NCBI GenBank assembly: GCA_964564015.1
Contig: CAZLZR010000021.1
Coordinates: 1-64,000, forward strand
Source of the DNA: Acetivibrio sp964564015
Lineage (GTDB): Bacteria; Bacillota; Clostridia; Acetivibrionales; Acetivibrionaceae
Reading direction: 5' to 3'
DNA length: 64,000 nt
Positions 26,999 to 36,476 of the stretch are shown here, one piece after another; the stretch's first letter is position 1; every line of letters begins with the position of its first letter. Under the pieces are notes generated by a model that had not been told where the DNA came from, ran no database searches, and saw only the letters and a program-made list of their open reading frames with translations. The translations under genes were made by a program, and so were the position numbers.

Positions 26999-27514
26999 TC
27001 AGCCAACTCTGAATTTTTTGCTATATCTGTTTGCATAGCTACTTGCAACAAAGGAATCAGGTTTGATCTTTGCATCAATACCAATACCTTCAAAATACCC
27101 GACCATTTCCCTGATTAATTTTCTTGTTTCTCCTTTTGTACCTACGTCAATATGTGCTTCAAGCTTACAATCAAAGTTTTTATATTTTGAGGTAAAGTCA
27201 TACAGAGCATCCATCAACTGATCATTGAGCATATATACCATTTCATAGGTCATCAAAGTTTCTTTTGAAATCTTTTCCTTAAGGTTCCTATATCTTTTAT
27301 TCTCAATTATTTTACTCACACAGCACCAGGCGCCCTGTCCTAATCTGTGCACATGAATCCCTGTCGCAAAGCATGTGTATCTTCCCTTTACCTGTGAATC
27401 GGTTCCGACTGCTATCCTGTATTGGCAATCAGGATTTGCTTTAATAAAATACCGTATACTTGCAACAACATCTGCAAAACTCATATTCTTTTGCATGGAA
27501 TTAAAAAATCTCAT
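26999..27514 (-). CDS. YkuK-family (DUF458) RNase H-like protein
   Basis: The 171-residue protein matches the YkuK family along its length: IAVGTDSQVKGRYTCFATGI near residue 35, GAWCCVSKIIENKRYRNLKEKIS, LEAHIDVGTKGETRKLIREM, and the C-terminal KIKPDSFVASSYANRYS. The conserved Asp in GTDSQ and in EAHIDVG fit an RNase H-type fold with a metal site. The Bacillus member has no firmly established role. It is the first gene of an operon with the 85-residue protein. Confidence 0.85.
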   Translation of the reverse strand: MRFFNSMQKNMSFADVVASIRYFIKANPDCQYRIAVGTDSQVKGRYTCFATGIHVHRLGQGAWCCVSKIIENKRYRNLKEKISKETLMTYEMVYMLNDQLMDALYDFTSKYKNFDCKLEAHIDVGTKGETRKLIREMVGYFEGIGIDAKIKPDSFVASSYANRYSKKFRVG

Positions 27515-27592
27515 TCTTTCTCACCAACTTTTACTTTTTTTGTGTTCATCACTTTTGGTTCTTTCAATTTACTATAATTAGAAAAATAAAAA

Positions 27593-27623
27593 GTGGTTAA
27601 ATCCACTAATTGGACTTAACCAC
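27593..27623 (-). terminator. Terminator of the 49-residue gene
   Basis: The stem is GTGGTTAAGTCC / GGATTTAACCAC in the leftward transcript (one G-U pair), then CTTTTTATTTTTC. The G-U pair and T tract both fit leftward transcription. Confidence 0.75.
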
Positions 27624-27657
27624 CCTATTTTTGTAAATGCGTTTTAATATAAACTCC

Positions 27658-27807
27658 TCATGAAATATTGTCCGGATATAACATTTCACCACATTTATAA
27701 AACAGAGGATTAATCCAATGTATGCATTCAAAATTCATACTTTGTTTCTCTGACAATTTTACTGAAATATTTAATTTTCTTAGCTCGCAATGTTCAAAAC
27801 GATACAT
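27658..27807 (-). CDS. Short protein (49 residues) of unknown function
   Basis: This is a short gene recognised from an excellent AAAGGAGG site 6 bases before an ATG at 27807, an open frame of 49 codons, and a strong terminator 35 bp past its stop. The protein begins MYRFEHCELRKLNISVKLSE and ends EMLYPDNIS; it has three Cys (about positions 7, 28, 39), no signal peptide and no membrane segment. It stands alone between the chemoreceptor gene and ykuK. The family is not recognised; spaced Cys could bind metal (inference). Confidence 0.6.
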   Translation of the reverse strand: MYRFEHCELRKLNISVKLSEKQSMNFECIHWINPLFYKCGEMLYPDNIS

Positions 27808-28102
27808 AGTAATCCTCCTTTCACATGATCATTATAATATTAATTTTGATAATCACTTGTTAACAACTCAGCACCACTTTTCTGAGCATAACAGTTATAT
27901 GATAACACATAAATAATAATCACGTCAACAAAAAATGGAAATGTAATATTTTTGTAACATATACTGTCCCGAAGCATTTATAAATGGTTATTTCCTAACT
28001 TAGGAATAACGAAAAAATAACATCCTATTCTCATATTTTGAAAACATTATCAAATAAAGTTTTTTCGTTATCCAGAGTATGAATTTATATTTTAGTCATA
28101 TC
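27808..28102. other. Intergenic region between chemoreceptor gene and the 49-residue gene
   Basis: AT-rich upstream region of the short gene. It holds a small palindrome, TTCCTAACTTAGGAA, near 27991-28006 that could end the chemoreceptor transcript weakly. Nothing else is seen. Confidence 0.45.
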
Positions 28103-30352
28103 TTAGTACTTGCCAAAATCCATAGCGTCCAAAGAGATGTTCTTTTTATTATTCACTGGCTTCTTTTTCAAATTTGGTTTGCTTTTTTTATCAGCCTCTT
28201 CCAAATATCCTATAATATTATTATCCAACAGTTCATATCCTGATTTTGCTTTACTGTTCTTCCTGACTTTAAACCTGCCTACCATGTAATTGAGAGTGTC
28301 CGCCTGACTTGACAATTCCTGACTTGACGCTGCACTTTGCTGTGATGTTGCAGAGTTTGTCTGGACAACCTGTGAAATCTGCATTACTCCCATATTAACC
28401 TGTGCAATGCCAGTGGCCTGCTCGTTTGACGATTCAGATATTTCACCAACTAAAAACGCAGCTTTGCTGACACCATCCACTATTTTATTCAGTGCCTCTG
28501 CAGTTTCTTTGGCTATGTTCATGCCCTTTTCTGTCTTTTGGACTGTTCCCTCTATCAAAGATGTAGTTTCTTTAGCTGCCTGGGAACTCCTTCCTGCCAA
28601 GCTTCTTACTTCATCTGCCACAACTGCAAATCCTTTTCCGTGCTGTCCTGCTCTGGCAGCTTCAACGGCAGCATTCAAGGCAAGTATATTAGTCTGGAAT
28701 GCTATATCATCTATAACTTTTATGATTTTTGAAATATTTGCCGATGCTGACGCTATTTCATCCATTGATTTCAGCATATCTTTCATATGATTATTCCCGT
28801 TTACAGCATCATCTTTTACCAGCATGGCAAGTTCATTTGCTTCTTTTGCATTTACTGCGTTCTTTTTGGTTTTTTCCGATATCGTTTCCATTATTGAGGA
28901 TAGCTCTTCTACTGAACTTGCCTGCTCAGTTGTACTCTGTGAAAGCATTTGGGACGAATCGGCAATTTGTTTCGAACCTGCCGATACCTGATACGCTGCA
29001 TCACCCATTTTAATAAGTACATCATTAAACGCATCAAGTATATTGTCTAGTGAATTCTTTATTTCTACAAAATCACCTTTAAATTCATTGCTTATTGTGA
29101 TATCCATGTTGCCCTCTGACATCTGGTACAATACCTGTGTAATTTCACCGATATAGCCCTTTAAATTACTGACTGTTTTATTCAGAGCGTCTTTTATTAT
29201 TGCATGCTCTCCTTTATAGTTTCCATTCATACTAACCTTTAGATTTCCTTTTTCTAATTCTGCAAGAACACTGGAAGCTTCTTTTATAGGATCTATTACT
29301 GCGTCCAGGGTCTTATTTATTCCCTGAATTATTTCCCTATACAGTCCACTAAAGTTTTCAGCCCTCCCGCGAGTCTGGAGTTTGCCGTCTATTGCTGCAC
29401 CGGTTAAGCTATTAGCTTCGTATACAAGACCCTTTATAGATTCTACCGTTTTCATAATGGCAGGCGACAACTCATCCTCACTGTCCTTAATGTTCAATTC
29501 AAAATCAAAATCACCGACAGCTATCTTGTTAATTGGTAAAACAACATATTTTTGAATATCATCGGCATAATGATCCATGGTATCTGCAAGTTGTCCTATT
29601 TCGTCTTTTCTATTGAGATTAAGCCTGTTTTTCAAATGCCCTTTTTCTATTTCCTTGATCATTGCTACTACTGATGTAAGTGGTCTTGAAATGTCTTTGA
29701 CTACTAAATAGCCAAATATAAATATCAAAACTAGTAGAACAAATAAACCAATAATAATATTCATTATGATATTGCTTCTTTGCTTTTCATATACTATTTT
29801 TCTCTCTTTTGTTGCCGTTTCCACTATTCCCCCAATTTCATCCAATTCTCCACGTGCTGTCTGGAACGAACCTTCCCATTCTTCCTCCATACTTTTATTT
29901 TCAATTACTTTATTTGAATTTACAACCCAATAATCTATATCAGATTCGAATTTTTTAATAAGTTCAAATACTGTCAGTTTACTTTCATTCCCCTTATATT
30001 CTTTCCATTCCTTATTACTGTTTTCCAATATTGATTTTGATTCTGCAACTCTTTCTTTTGCAGTCTTAACATTTTCATCAAAAAAAGACTTTAGTTTCAA
30101 AGTGTCTTCCGGAGAATTATCTGCAAAAACCAGTACCTGTACAGCTGTATATGCCTGATACAAATCTCTGTCGGCATTTAATATTGCGGTTCCTGCAGAT
30201 CTGGCAGATTCCTCCAGGTTTAGTTGACTATTTTGAATCGCGCCACTTGATGCAACTGCTACTAATCCAAATATAGCAACAGAGATTACAACAGTACCTA
30301 AAATCAGATAAATTTTTCTCCTTATAGACAAATTCGAAAGCCATTTCATCAT
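28103..30352 (-). CDS. Methyl-accepting chemotaxis protein with repeated HAMP-like modules
   Basis: The 749-residue receptor has membrane helix 1 at about 13-33, an outer four-helix-type sensor (about 35-190), and helix 2 at about 195-217. A HAMP domain (about 218-270) is followed by at least two HAMP-like repeats (SVLAELEKGNLKV and VLYQMSEGNMDITI regions). The signalling domain has the conserved tip IDDIAFQTNILALNAAVEA. It signals to CheA; the ligand is unknown. No CheW-binding pentapeptide is at the C-terminus. AAAAGGAG precedes the ATG. It stands alone, 11 kb from cheB. Confidence 0.92.
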   Translation of the reverse strand: MMKWLSNLSIRRKIYLILGTVVISVAIFGLVAVASSGAIQNSQLNLEESARSAGTAILNADRDLYQAYTAVQVLVFADNSPEDTLKLKSFFDENVKTAKERVAESKSILENSNKEWKEYKGNESKLTVFELIKKFESDIDYWVVNSNKVIENKSMEEEWEGSFQTARGELDEIGGIVETATKERKIVYEKQRSNIIMNIIIGLFVLLVLIFIFGYLVVKDISRPLTSVVAMIKEIEKGHLKNRLNLNRKDEIGQLADTMDHYADDIQKYVVLPINKIAVGDFDFELNIKDSEDELSPAIMKTVESIKGLVYEANSLTGAAIDGKLQTRGRAENFSGLYREIIQGINKTLDAVIDPIKEASSVLAELEKGNLKVSMNGNYKGEHAIIKDALNKTVSNLKGYIGEITQVLYQMSEGNMDITISNEFKGDFVEIKNSLDNILDAFNDVLIKMGDAAYQVSAGSKQIADSSQMLSQSTTEQASSVEELSSIMETISEKTKKNAVNAKEANELAMLVKDDAVNGNNHMKDMLKSMDEIASASANISKIIKVIDDIAFQTNILALNAAVEAARAGQHGKGFAVVADEVRSLAGRSSQAAKETTSLIEGTVQKTEKGMNIAKETAEALNKIVDGVSKAAFLVGEISESSNEQATGIAQVNMGVMQISQVVQTNSATSQQSAASSQELSSQADTLNYMVGRFKVRKNSKAKSGYELLDNNIIGYLEEADKKSKPNLKKKPVNNKKNISLDAMDFGKY

Positions 30353-30479
30353 ACAAATTCGCTCCTTTTATAGTATTAAGAAAGCCATGACTTGGAAATT
30401 TAATATCTATTACTAATGTGTACTTTCAAAGAAAGGATAAAATGAACTGCTATATATATTTCGGCAAGACTAAAAAAAC

Positions 30480-30504
30480 AATTCACTGTTTTTCGCAGTG
30501 AATT
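30480..30504 (-). terminator. Terminator of the radical SAM operon
   Basis: AATTCACTG pairs with CAGTGAATT around a 7-base loop. Read leftward it is followed by seven T. It lies 74 bp past the last radical SAM gene. Confidence 0.85.
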
Positions 30505-30577
30505 ACTTTAGAAATTTATTACTTTAATTGTATTGAAAATTCTATTTACTTAATCTAAACCACAATAAACCAATTCC

Positions 30578-31906
30578 TTATGACAACCCAAATCTCATAT
30601 CCTGCTTTTTAAATACTTCCTTTCTAAAAAGAGGGTTATACATCATGTATACCATAAGCCTGAACCAGGATCTCATATTTGTCTTTGGATCAAACGCTCT
30701 TGTAAAAATAGAGCTCACACTGTTGAATGCCTTACGAGCCTCAAAGCATGCCAAGGTCAACTCATCGGGAGTCATATTGGTCGGAATGAAAGCTGCATGG
30801 TTAAATCTGTACTCATGGTGCAACCACCATTTTCCGTCATACAAAAGTCTATTCTCCTGCCTGAACTTTTCATACAAAGGCGTTCCAGGATAAGGCATCA
30901 GAATGTTATATGCGGCAAATGTAAATTTATTCTGGAGTGCAAATTCCAGAGTTCGTTTTATAGAATCCTTTGTATCAAAATCATGCCCGAGTGTAAAAGC
31001 AGCCCAGGTCTGAAGTCCATATTCTCGCAGGATTTTAATCTGCTCACGGTAACCGTCATGCTGACTTATATTGGGTGTCTTTTTCATCGCAGCAAGATTA
31101 TTTGGATCAATGGATTCAAAACCTACCACGTGACCTAAACATCCACTCTTAACCATAAGCTCCATAAGTTCTTTGTCGCGAGTCATATCAATACTTGCCT
31201 GGCTAACCCAATGCAACTTTAGCGGTATCAGCTCTCTAAAGAGCTTCTTTGCCATTTCAGTATTAGCTACAATATTATCATCTACAAAGAACAGAAATTT
31301 CCGCTTCTGAGCTTCAATCTCATTAATTACTTCTTTAATGTCTCTGAACGTATGTGTCTTGTTAAAGTATACGCTGGTAGCGCAAAAAGAGCAGTCAAAT
31401 CGGCAGCCTCTGCTGAATTGAAGCAACGTCAGAGGAAGGTAACCTTTCCCTTTGAATATATCCCTTCTTGTTATGACTCCCGGCTGCGGTTTGCAGGTAC
31501 CAGCACTGTATACAGGCTTTAGCTCACCACGCCTTGCATCCTCAATCACTTCCTTCCAGAAGTATTCTCCATCTCCTATATATATGGAATCGGCATGTAA
31601 GGATGCCTCATCGGGAATCAATTTGACATGCATTCCTCCCATTATCACTCGTACCCCGCGCCTCTTGTATTCATCACTTATTTCATAGGCTCTTCTTGCC
31701 GTAAATGTTTCTACTGTAATGGCTACTAGATCGGTTTTTTCATCATATGGAATCTGTTCCATTCTGTCATCATACATTACAACTTCTACATCAGACGGAG
31801 TTAACGCAGCCAGAACTCCAAGCTGAAGCGGTTCCATCCTCGCTTCATCAACATACAGGCTGTGCTCCATTCTTCCTATATTCGGCTTTATTAATGTCAA
31901 TTTCAT
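30578..31906 (-). CDS. Cobalamin-binding-type radical SAM protein (third paralogue)
   Basis: The 442-residue protein has an N-terminal B12-binding-like Rossmann domain (about 1-140; VIMGGMHVKLIPDEASLHADSI). A radical SAM barrel follows with its cluster ligands C168, C172 and C175 (FSRGCRFDCSFCATS). A C-terminal region carries PYPGTPLYEKF and a helical tail. The cobalamin His motif DxHxxG is not seen where expected; the segment reads DDRMEQIPYD, so B12 may bind without a protein His ligand or not at all. It is the last gene of the leftward cluster, 30 bp from its sister gene. By family these enzymes do methylations or carbon-skeleton chemistry on lipids and natural products; the substrate is unknown. 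Confidence 0.88.
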   Translation of the reverse strand: MKLTLIKPNIGRMEHSLYVDEARMEPLQLGVLAALTPSDVEVVMYDDRMEQIPYDEKTDLVAITVETFTARRAYEISDEYKRRGVRVIMGGMHVKLIPDEASLHADSIYIGDGEYFWKEVIEDARRGELKPVYSAGTCKPQPGVITRRDIFKGKGYLPLTLLQFSRGCRFDCSFCATSVYFNKTHTFRDIKEVINEIEAQKRKFLFFVDDNIVANTEMAKKLFRELIPLKLHWVSQASIDMTRDKELMELMVKSGCLGHVVGFESIDPNNLAAMKKTPNISQHDGYREQIKILREYGLQTWAAFTLGHDFDTKDSIKRTLEFALQNKFTFAAYNILMPYPGTPLYEKFRQENRLLYDGKWWLHHEYRFNHAAFIPTNMTPDELTLACFEARKAFNSVSSIFTRAFDPKTNMRSWFRLMVYMMYNPLFRKEVFKKQDMRFGLS

Positions 31907-31936
31907 AAACTAACCTCCGGATACATTTTTAAGGAA

Positions 31937-33244
31937 TTATTCCCTTCCCAATCGTAACCCCTGCTTTTTCTTGATCTCCCGCCTTGATACCAGATTGGCA
32001 AGAGTATATATACCCAGGTTTCCAGGGTTTGCACAATTCGCTTTAAAATCCATGGCTCTTTTTAGCATAGATGAATACTTATTAAAGTCCATACGAGCAT
32101 TTTTGCAGCCGTCTGTAAGCTCCTCTGCCGTCATTCCATGGGGTTTGAACATGGCATCTCCGTACCTGAATCCCGGATTAATCCACCAACGGTCATAAAG
32201 GAGTTTCCCTTCTGATTTAAGCCTGGAGTATAAACGCGTTCCCGGCATAGGCATAAGGGGATTAAAATTTGCAAGTAGCAGTTTATTTTCCAATGCAAAT
32301 TCCAAGCTGATTTTAAAAGAGTCCTTTGTGTCATAATCATAACCGAAAACAAAGGTTCCGTAGATCATAATACCCTTATCCTTTATTCTCCTAATAGCCA
32401 TGGAGTATTCATGGTTCTTCATATTTACACGTTTGCCCATTTGCTCAAGATTTTTTGCGTTAAGAGACTCAAACCCTATAAGTACACCCATACAACCGCT
32501 TTTATTCATCAATTCAAGAAGTTCCGGATCATTGGCAATATCTATGCTTACCTGAGTTGACCAACGTACTTTCAAAGGAATCAATGCTTTTAAAAACTGC
32601 TTTGTCTTCTCCTTATTTATATAAAAGTTGTCATCTACTATAAATAAATATTTCTCCCCAAGCTCCTCAATTTCAGCTACTACCTCTTCTATAGGCCTTT
32701 GCCGGAGATTGTTTCCATAGAAGGCATTGATGGAGCAAAAATCACAAGAAAATTTACAACCCCTTCCAAATTGAACAGGGTAAATTATAGCATAATTTTT
32801 ATCCTTGAAAAGATTTCTTCTATACTTTACTCCCCCAAGCTCATGGGAATTATCACTCCTATAGACCTTATTACAGTCCCCTTTCAGATAATCGGCTATA
32901 ACCTGTCCCCATATTCCTTCGGCTTCGCCGATAATAACCGTATCAGCGTATTGTAATGCCTCCTCAGGTAAAAAAGTAGGGTGATAACCTCCCATAATAA
33001 CATATACCCCTCTTTTCCTGAACTCTGATGCGATTGAATATGCCCGCCTTGCAGTAAAAGTCTCCACTGAAATTGCCACAATATCCGTCTCCAAATCACG
33101 AGGTACCTGTTCAATTCTGTCATCGTAAAATTCAGTTTCCAAACCTTCGGGTGTCAGGCCATCCAACACTGCTATTGCCAGCGGTTGCATTGCATCCGAT
33201 GATTTATAATTGCCCAAATTGGGTCTGATAAAAGTAATCTTCAT
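31937..33244 (-). CDS. Cobalamin-binding-type radical SAM protein (second paralogue)
   Basis: The 435-residue protein is a close paralogue of the next gene downstream: the two share VAISVETFTARRAY / VAITVETFTARRAY and the DDR.EQ.P block. Cluster ligands are C153, C157 and C160 (GRGCKFSCDFCSINAFYG). The B12-like domain has VIMGGYHPTFLPEEALQYAD. The C-terminal part includes LMPMPGTRLYSRLKSEG and RYGDAMFKPHGMTAEEL. It lies 28 bp after the membrane protein gene and 30 bp before its sister, so it belongs to the same operon. No DxHxxG motif is seen. Confidence 0.88.
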   Translation of the reverse strand: MKITFIRPNLGNYKSSDAMQPLAIAVLDGLTPEGLETEFYDDRIEQVPRDLETDIVAISVETFTARRAYSIASEFRKRGVYVIMGGYHPTFLPEEALQYADTVIIGEAEGIWGQVIADYLKGDCNKVYRSDNSHELGGVKYRRNLFKDKNYAIIYPVQFGRGCKFSCDFCSINAFYGNNLRQRPIEEVVAEIEELGEKYLFIVDDNFYINKEKTKQFLKALIPLKVRWSTQVSIDIANDPELLELMNKSGCMGVLIGFESLNAKNLEQMGKRVNMKNHEYSMAIRRIKDKGIMIYGTFVFGYDYDTKDSFKISLEFALENKLLLANFNPLMPMPGTRLYSRLKSEGKLLYDRWWINPGFRYGDAMFKPHGMTAEELTDGCKNARMDFNKYSSMLKRAMDFKANCANPGNLGIYTLANLVSRREIKKKQGLRLGRE

Positions 33245-33272
33245 TTTATATCTCCCATCAAACTATCAGCTT

Positions 33273-33944
33273 TTACATCCTGATATCTTTGTAAGGTGCC
33301 ACCCCTGAATAACCGTTATTTTTATATGAAAAAAGCACAAAAACAGCAGTCGGTACTGTCAAAGCAAGTATATTGAATAAAATAACCGAAAGTAATGCCA
33401 AATTTCCGCTCATTGCTTCAAAAAAGGCAAATTGTCCAACTCTTACTCCAATACCATAGATCAGTCCAAAAACCCCAAAATACACCGGGGCATAATCCAT
33501 AGCAATGGCTTCCGGCCCTTTTCCTTCAAAATACTGTTTGTTATAGACCGTCATAAACCCCGACTTAATTGCAAATATATCATAGAGCCAGTTCCAAAAA
33601 GCTAATACTGAAGCCATTATAAACCCTGACCTAAGAATTTCAAACACACCAAACTCTCCCGGAACCCTATCAACACACAAATAGGCAATAAGGCTTGTGG
33701 CTGTTCCAAACACAAAACCATGCTGTGGTCTGAATTTTCCCAGCCTGATCCTTGTGTTAAATTCCCACAGCTTTGTAATATTGGTGCCAAGTGCCGGTAT
33801 GATATAGGAAGTAATAATAGGCATTGACAATACATACAAGACAAATCTGTGATTGTTTCCAAAGCTTTTGAACCATATATAATAGGCTATAGGAAATAAT
33901 ACCAACGGTGTTATATATTGATAAACATTAAAGAATCTCCTCAC
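33273..33944 (-). CDS. Polytopic membrane protein of unknown function
   Basis: The 223-residue protein has about six hydrophobic helices (near 10-27, 32-50, 75-92, 104-122, 150-168, 182-205) with a polar loop between the fourth and fifth containing NKQYFEGKGPEAIAMDYAP. I do not recognise the family. The even spacing and short loops would fit an integral membrane enzyme or lipid carrier rather than a classic transporter (inference). It sits inside the radical SAM operon, between the phytoene-desaturase-like gene and the second radical SAM gene, so it probably handles the same hydrophobic product. Confidence 0.7.
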   Translation of the reverse strand: MRRFFNVYQYITPLVLFPIAYYIWFKSFGNNHRFVLYVLSMPIITSYIIPALGTNITKLWEFNTRIRLGKFRPQHGFVFGTATSLIAYLCVDRVPGEFGVFEILRSGFIMASVLAFWNWLYDIFAIKSGFMTVYNKQYFEGKGPEAIAMDYAPVYFGVFGLIYGIGVRVGQFAFFEAMSGNLALLSVILFNILALTVPTAVFVLFSYKNNGYSGVAPYKDIRM

Positions 33945-34049
33945 TTATACCTCACCCTCTTATACTGTAATCTGCTCAAGTCAAAATCTACAAATGCACT
34001 TCCTCTTTTTGTCCGCTTTCCATACTCTTAACTGCATACTCCTTGCTTT

Positions 34050-35546
34050 CTATGAATTACATGTCCTGAATTTCTTTTTTTCCTTGTGGCATATCATTTG
34101 GATTGCATTTCTTCCAGACAATACGGCAAAAGGAATTCCCCCGCTTATTTCAACCCAATGCCCTGCCATATAGAAATTTAAGAGGCCCTTAAGAGAGCGT
34201 TCAAAACTTGTATCTACCGTTTTAGAGTCCACATACCATCCCTCAGCCGCACCTTTTCTATTTCCTGAAAACCGTTCAAAAGTTTTAGGTGTGGCTATAT
34301 CATATACTTCTATTTTTTCACTGATACCAGGAAATCTCTTGCATAATTCTGACAGTATTCTGTCTTTTATTCTTTCCTTTTCACTAACATAGTACTTGTA
34401 ATCACTGTATATATTATTCCAATAATCATAGTCACAGGCAAAGGTAACAACGAGGGATGTTTTTCCCAGGGGAGCAAATGAAGCATCAAAACAATAATGC
34501 CTTATACGTATATCCTTTATTTGCTGGTTACCCACAACTAGAGGTTCACCAAGCTTATGAACTATAAACCTGGGTTCCTGGGACAAGTCACATGAGACAC
34601 CGAAAGATACCTGCATATAACTGTGAAATATGGGCAAAGTCTTGTACTGCCTTTCGAGCTTTTTGGATATATATTTACCCTCCAACATCTTAAAAATAGT
34701 ATTATATCCATCAGCAGCCGAAACAACAAAATCTGCGGCGTGTTCTTTTCCATCGGCAAGTTTTACTCCAACAGCCTTGTTATCCTTCACTACAATACTT
34801 TCAACCTTTGAATTGTAATTTATTTTTCCACCCAGTTTCAAATACCTCTTCTCCATCGCTTTTGCTACTCCTATTGAGCCTCCCGACGGATAATTTGCAT
34901 TTCCTGTGTGCATATGTCCGAATATCATCAATACATAAAGGGCAGGGTATCTTGGAAGGAAACTCATAAGCCCTACAATTGCCTCTCTTAGAAACTGGCT
35001 TTTAAACAATGTGACAAACTTTTCAACAGGCATATTTTTGTATTTCAGGATAATATCCAAAAACGGAAGGTTTTGACCCAAAAATTTTGCGGAATCAATG
35101 ATATTAAAAAGCTCCACAGGCTTGTTAATATATACATTAAAGCGGGATATCCTTTTAGCTTCCCTACTCATCCTATCAATAACATCTCTATCCTCGGGAG
35201 CAAATTTCTTCATTTCTTCCGTCAACTTGTCCATATCTGCAAAAACTCTGAACTTTCTCCCATCAGGCCATTCCAATCTTATAAACTCATCATGACCGAT
35301 AAATTTGCAGCCAGTCGCCACCCCAAGCTCTTTCCACAAAGCATTCAGGCTATTTTCAGGGTTTGTACCAAAAAGCCAGTAAATACACGACTCAAAAAGG
35401 TATTCTCCTCTTTTCCATGAAGTACAAAGCCCTCCCGGACCTCCATTCGCCTCGAAAATATATGTCTCGTAACCGTTCATCTGTCCGTAGCAGCCTGCCG
35501 CAAGTCCTGCAGCACCTGCACCGATTATAATTATCTTTTTTTTCAT
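34050..35546 (-). CDS. Phytoene desaturase / retinol saturase-like FAD oxidoreductase
   Basis: The protein has about 498 residues. The dinucleotide-binding N-terminus is KIIIIGAGAAGLAAGCYGQ, followed by EANGGPGGLCTSW, which is typical of the CrtI/CrtISO/RetSat group. NYPSGGSIGVAKAMEKRYLK lies mid-protein and the C-terminal FAD signature is YMAGHWVEISGGIPFAVLSG. By family it adds or removes double bonds in isoprenoid or polyene chains. I start at the ATG at 35546 (MKKKIIIIG), with AAAAGGTG upstream; the GTG three codons earlier overlaps that site. It is preceded by an SDR gene and followed by a membrane protein. No phytoene or squalene synthase is in the window, so the substrate need not be a carotenoid. 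Confidence 0.85.
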   Translation of the reverse strand: MKKKIIIIGAGAAGLAAGCYGQMNGYETYIFEANGGPGGLCTSWKRGEYLFESCIYWLFGTNPENSLNALWKELGVATGCKFIGHDEFIRLEWPDGRKFRVFADMDKLTEEMKKFAPEDRDVIDRMSREAKRISRFNVYINKPVELFNIIDSAKFLGQNLPFLDIILKYKNMPVEKFVTLFKSQFLREAIVGLMSFLPRYPALYVLMIFGHMHTGNANYPSGGSIGVAKAMEKRYLKLGGKINYNSKVESIVVKDNKAVGVKLADGKEHAADFVVSAADGYNTIFKMLEGKYISKKLERQYKTLPIFHSYMQVSFGVSCDLSQEPRFIVHKLGEPLVVGNQQIKDIRIRHYCFDASFAPLGKTSLVVTFACDYDYWNNIYSDYKYYVSEKERIKDRILSELCKRFPGISEKIEVYDIATPKTFERFSGNRKGAAEGWYVDSKTVDTSFERSLKGLLNFYMAGHWVEISGGIPFAVLSGRNAIQMICHKEKKKFRTCNS

Positions 35547-35642
35547 TTTCCACACCTTTTAATGGAATATCAAACAAATATATATTAAATCATTTCTATA
35601 CAAAACCCATATGCAAATTTTGTGCATCAGGCATGTTTAAAT

Positions 35643-36419
35643 TTACTTTTCCTTAATATAACCATACAGCTTATATATTGTATCTAAAATAACCTCAATC
35701 GGCAAAAACTTGTCTGCGAAATTTATCACTTTGTTTAAAATCCCAGGAATGTATACCCTTCGCTTTTTTTCATACTTTTTTAACGTATTTCGAACAACTT
35801 TATCCGGCGACATCAACACCGGCAAATTGAAAAGTTTTTTCCTAATCCTGTCATACTGTTCTTTTGGGAGAAAATTTGTTTCCGTAGGCCCGGGACAAAC
35901 CGCCATAATTCTTACTCCAAACTTCTCTGCCTCCTTTGACACCGACAGGGTATAACTCAACACAAATGACTTTGTGGCAGCATACATCCCAAAGTTCGGC
36001 ATGGGAATATATGAAGAAATAGACGCCACGTTAATAATCCCCCCTGCCTTTCTCTCTATCATAATAAGTAAAAACTTCTTTGTCAGGTAGTACAAGGCAT
36101 TTACGTTCAAATCAATCATTTCCTGCTCTTTTTCATAACTTATCTCTGTAACATCACCGATAACCCCAAACCCGGCAGAATTTATGACAAGGTCACACTC
36201 CGAATACCTGCTGACTATATCCCTGACCACCTCTCTTTTGGTCAGGTCTCCCACATATATTTCGGCATGACTGCCATTATTTTTTTCAATATGAGTCTGC
36301 ACCAACTTCAAACCATGTTCATCTATTGAACAAAGCACAAGCTGATGTCCTTTAACCGCCAACTGATACGCAAATTCCCTTCCAAATCCCGATGAAGCCC
36401 CAAGTATGAGTACTTTCAT
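35643..36419 (-). CDS. Short-chain dehydrogenase/reductase
   Basis: The protein has about 258 residues of the classical SDR type. The NAD(P) motif is VLILGASSGFGREFA, then NSAGFGVIGDV, the catalytic Ser in NVASISSYIPMPNFG, and YAATKSFV (YxxxK). A hydrophobic C-terminal tail (VIDTIYKLYG region) resembles that of membrane-associated SDRs that reduce fatty or sterol-like ketones. I use the ATG at 36419 with GGAG 7 bases upstream; a TTG four codons earlier lies on that site. It is the second gene of the radical SAM operon and probably reduces a carbonyl in the same pathway (inference). Confidence 0.85.
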   Translation of the reverse strand: MKVLILGASSGFGREFAYQLAVKGHQLVLCSIDEHGLKLVQTHIEKNNGSHAEIYVGDLTKREVVRDIVSRYSECDLVINSAGFGVIGDVTEISYEKEQEMIDLNVNALYYLTKKFLLIMIERKAGGIINVASISSYIPMPNFGMYAATKSFVLSYTLSVSKEAEKFGVRIMAVCPGPTETNFLPKEQYDRIRKKLFNLPVLMSPDKVVRNTLKKYEKKRRVYIPGILNKVINFADKFLPIEVILDTIYKLYGYIKEK

Positions 36420-36476
36420 AGTTTTCTCCAATGCCTTTTTATAAAATTAATCATAAAATTATTTTCCACACCTTAC

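Noticed and set aside
34050..35546. Carotenoid biosynthesis operon
   Set aside because: The flavoprotein is CrtI-like, but no phytoene synthase, cyclase or prenyl transferase is present, so the product cannot be called a carotenoid.
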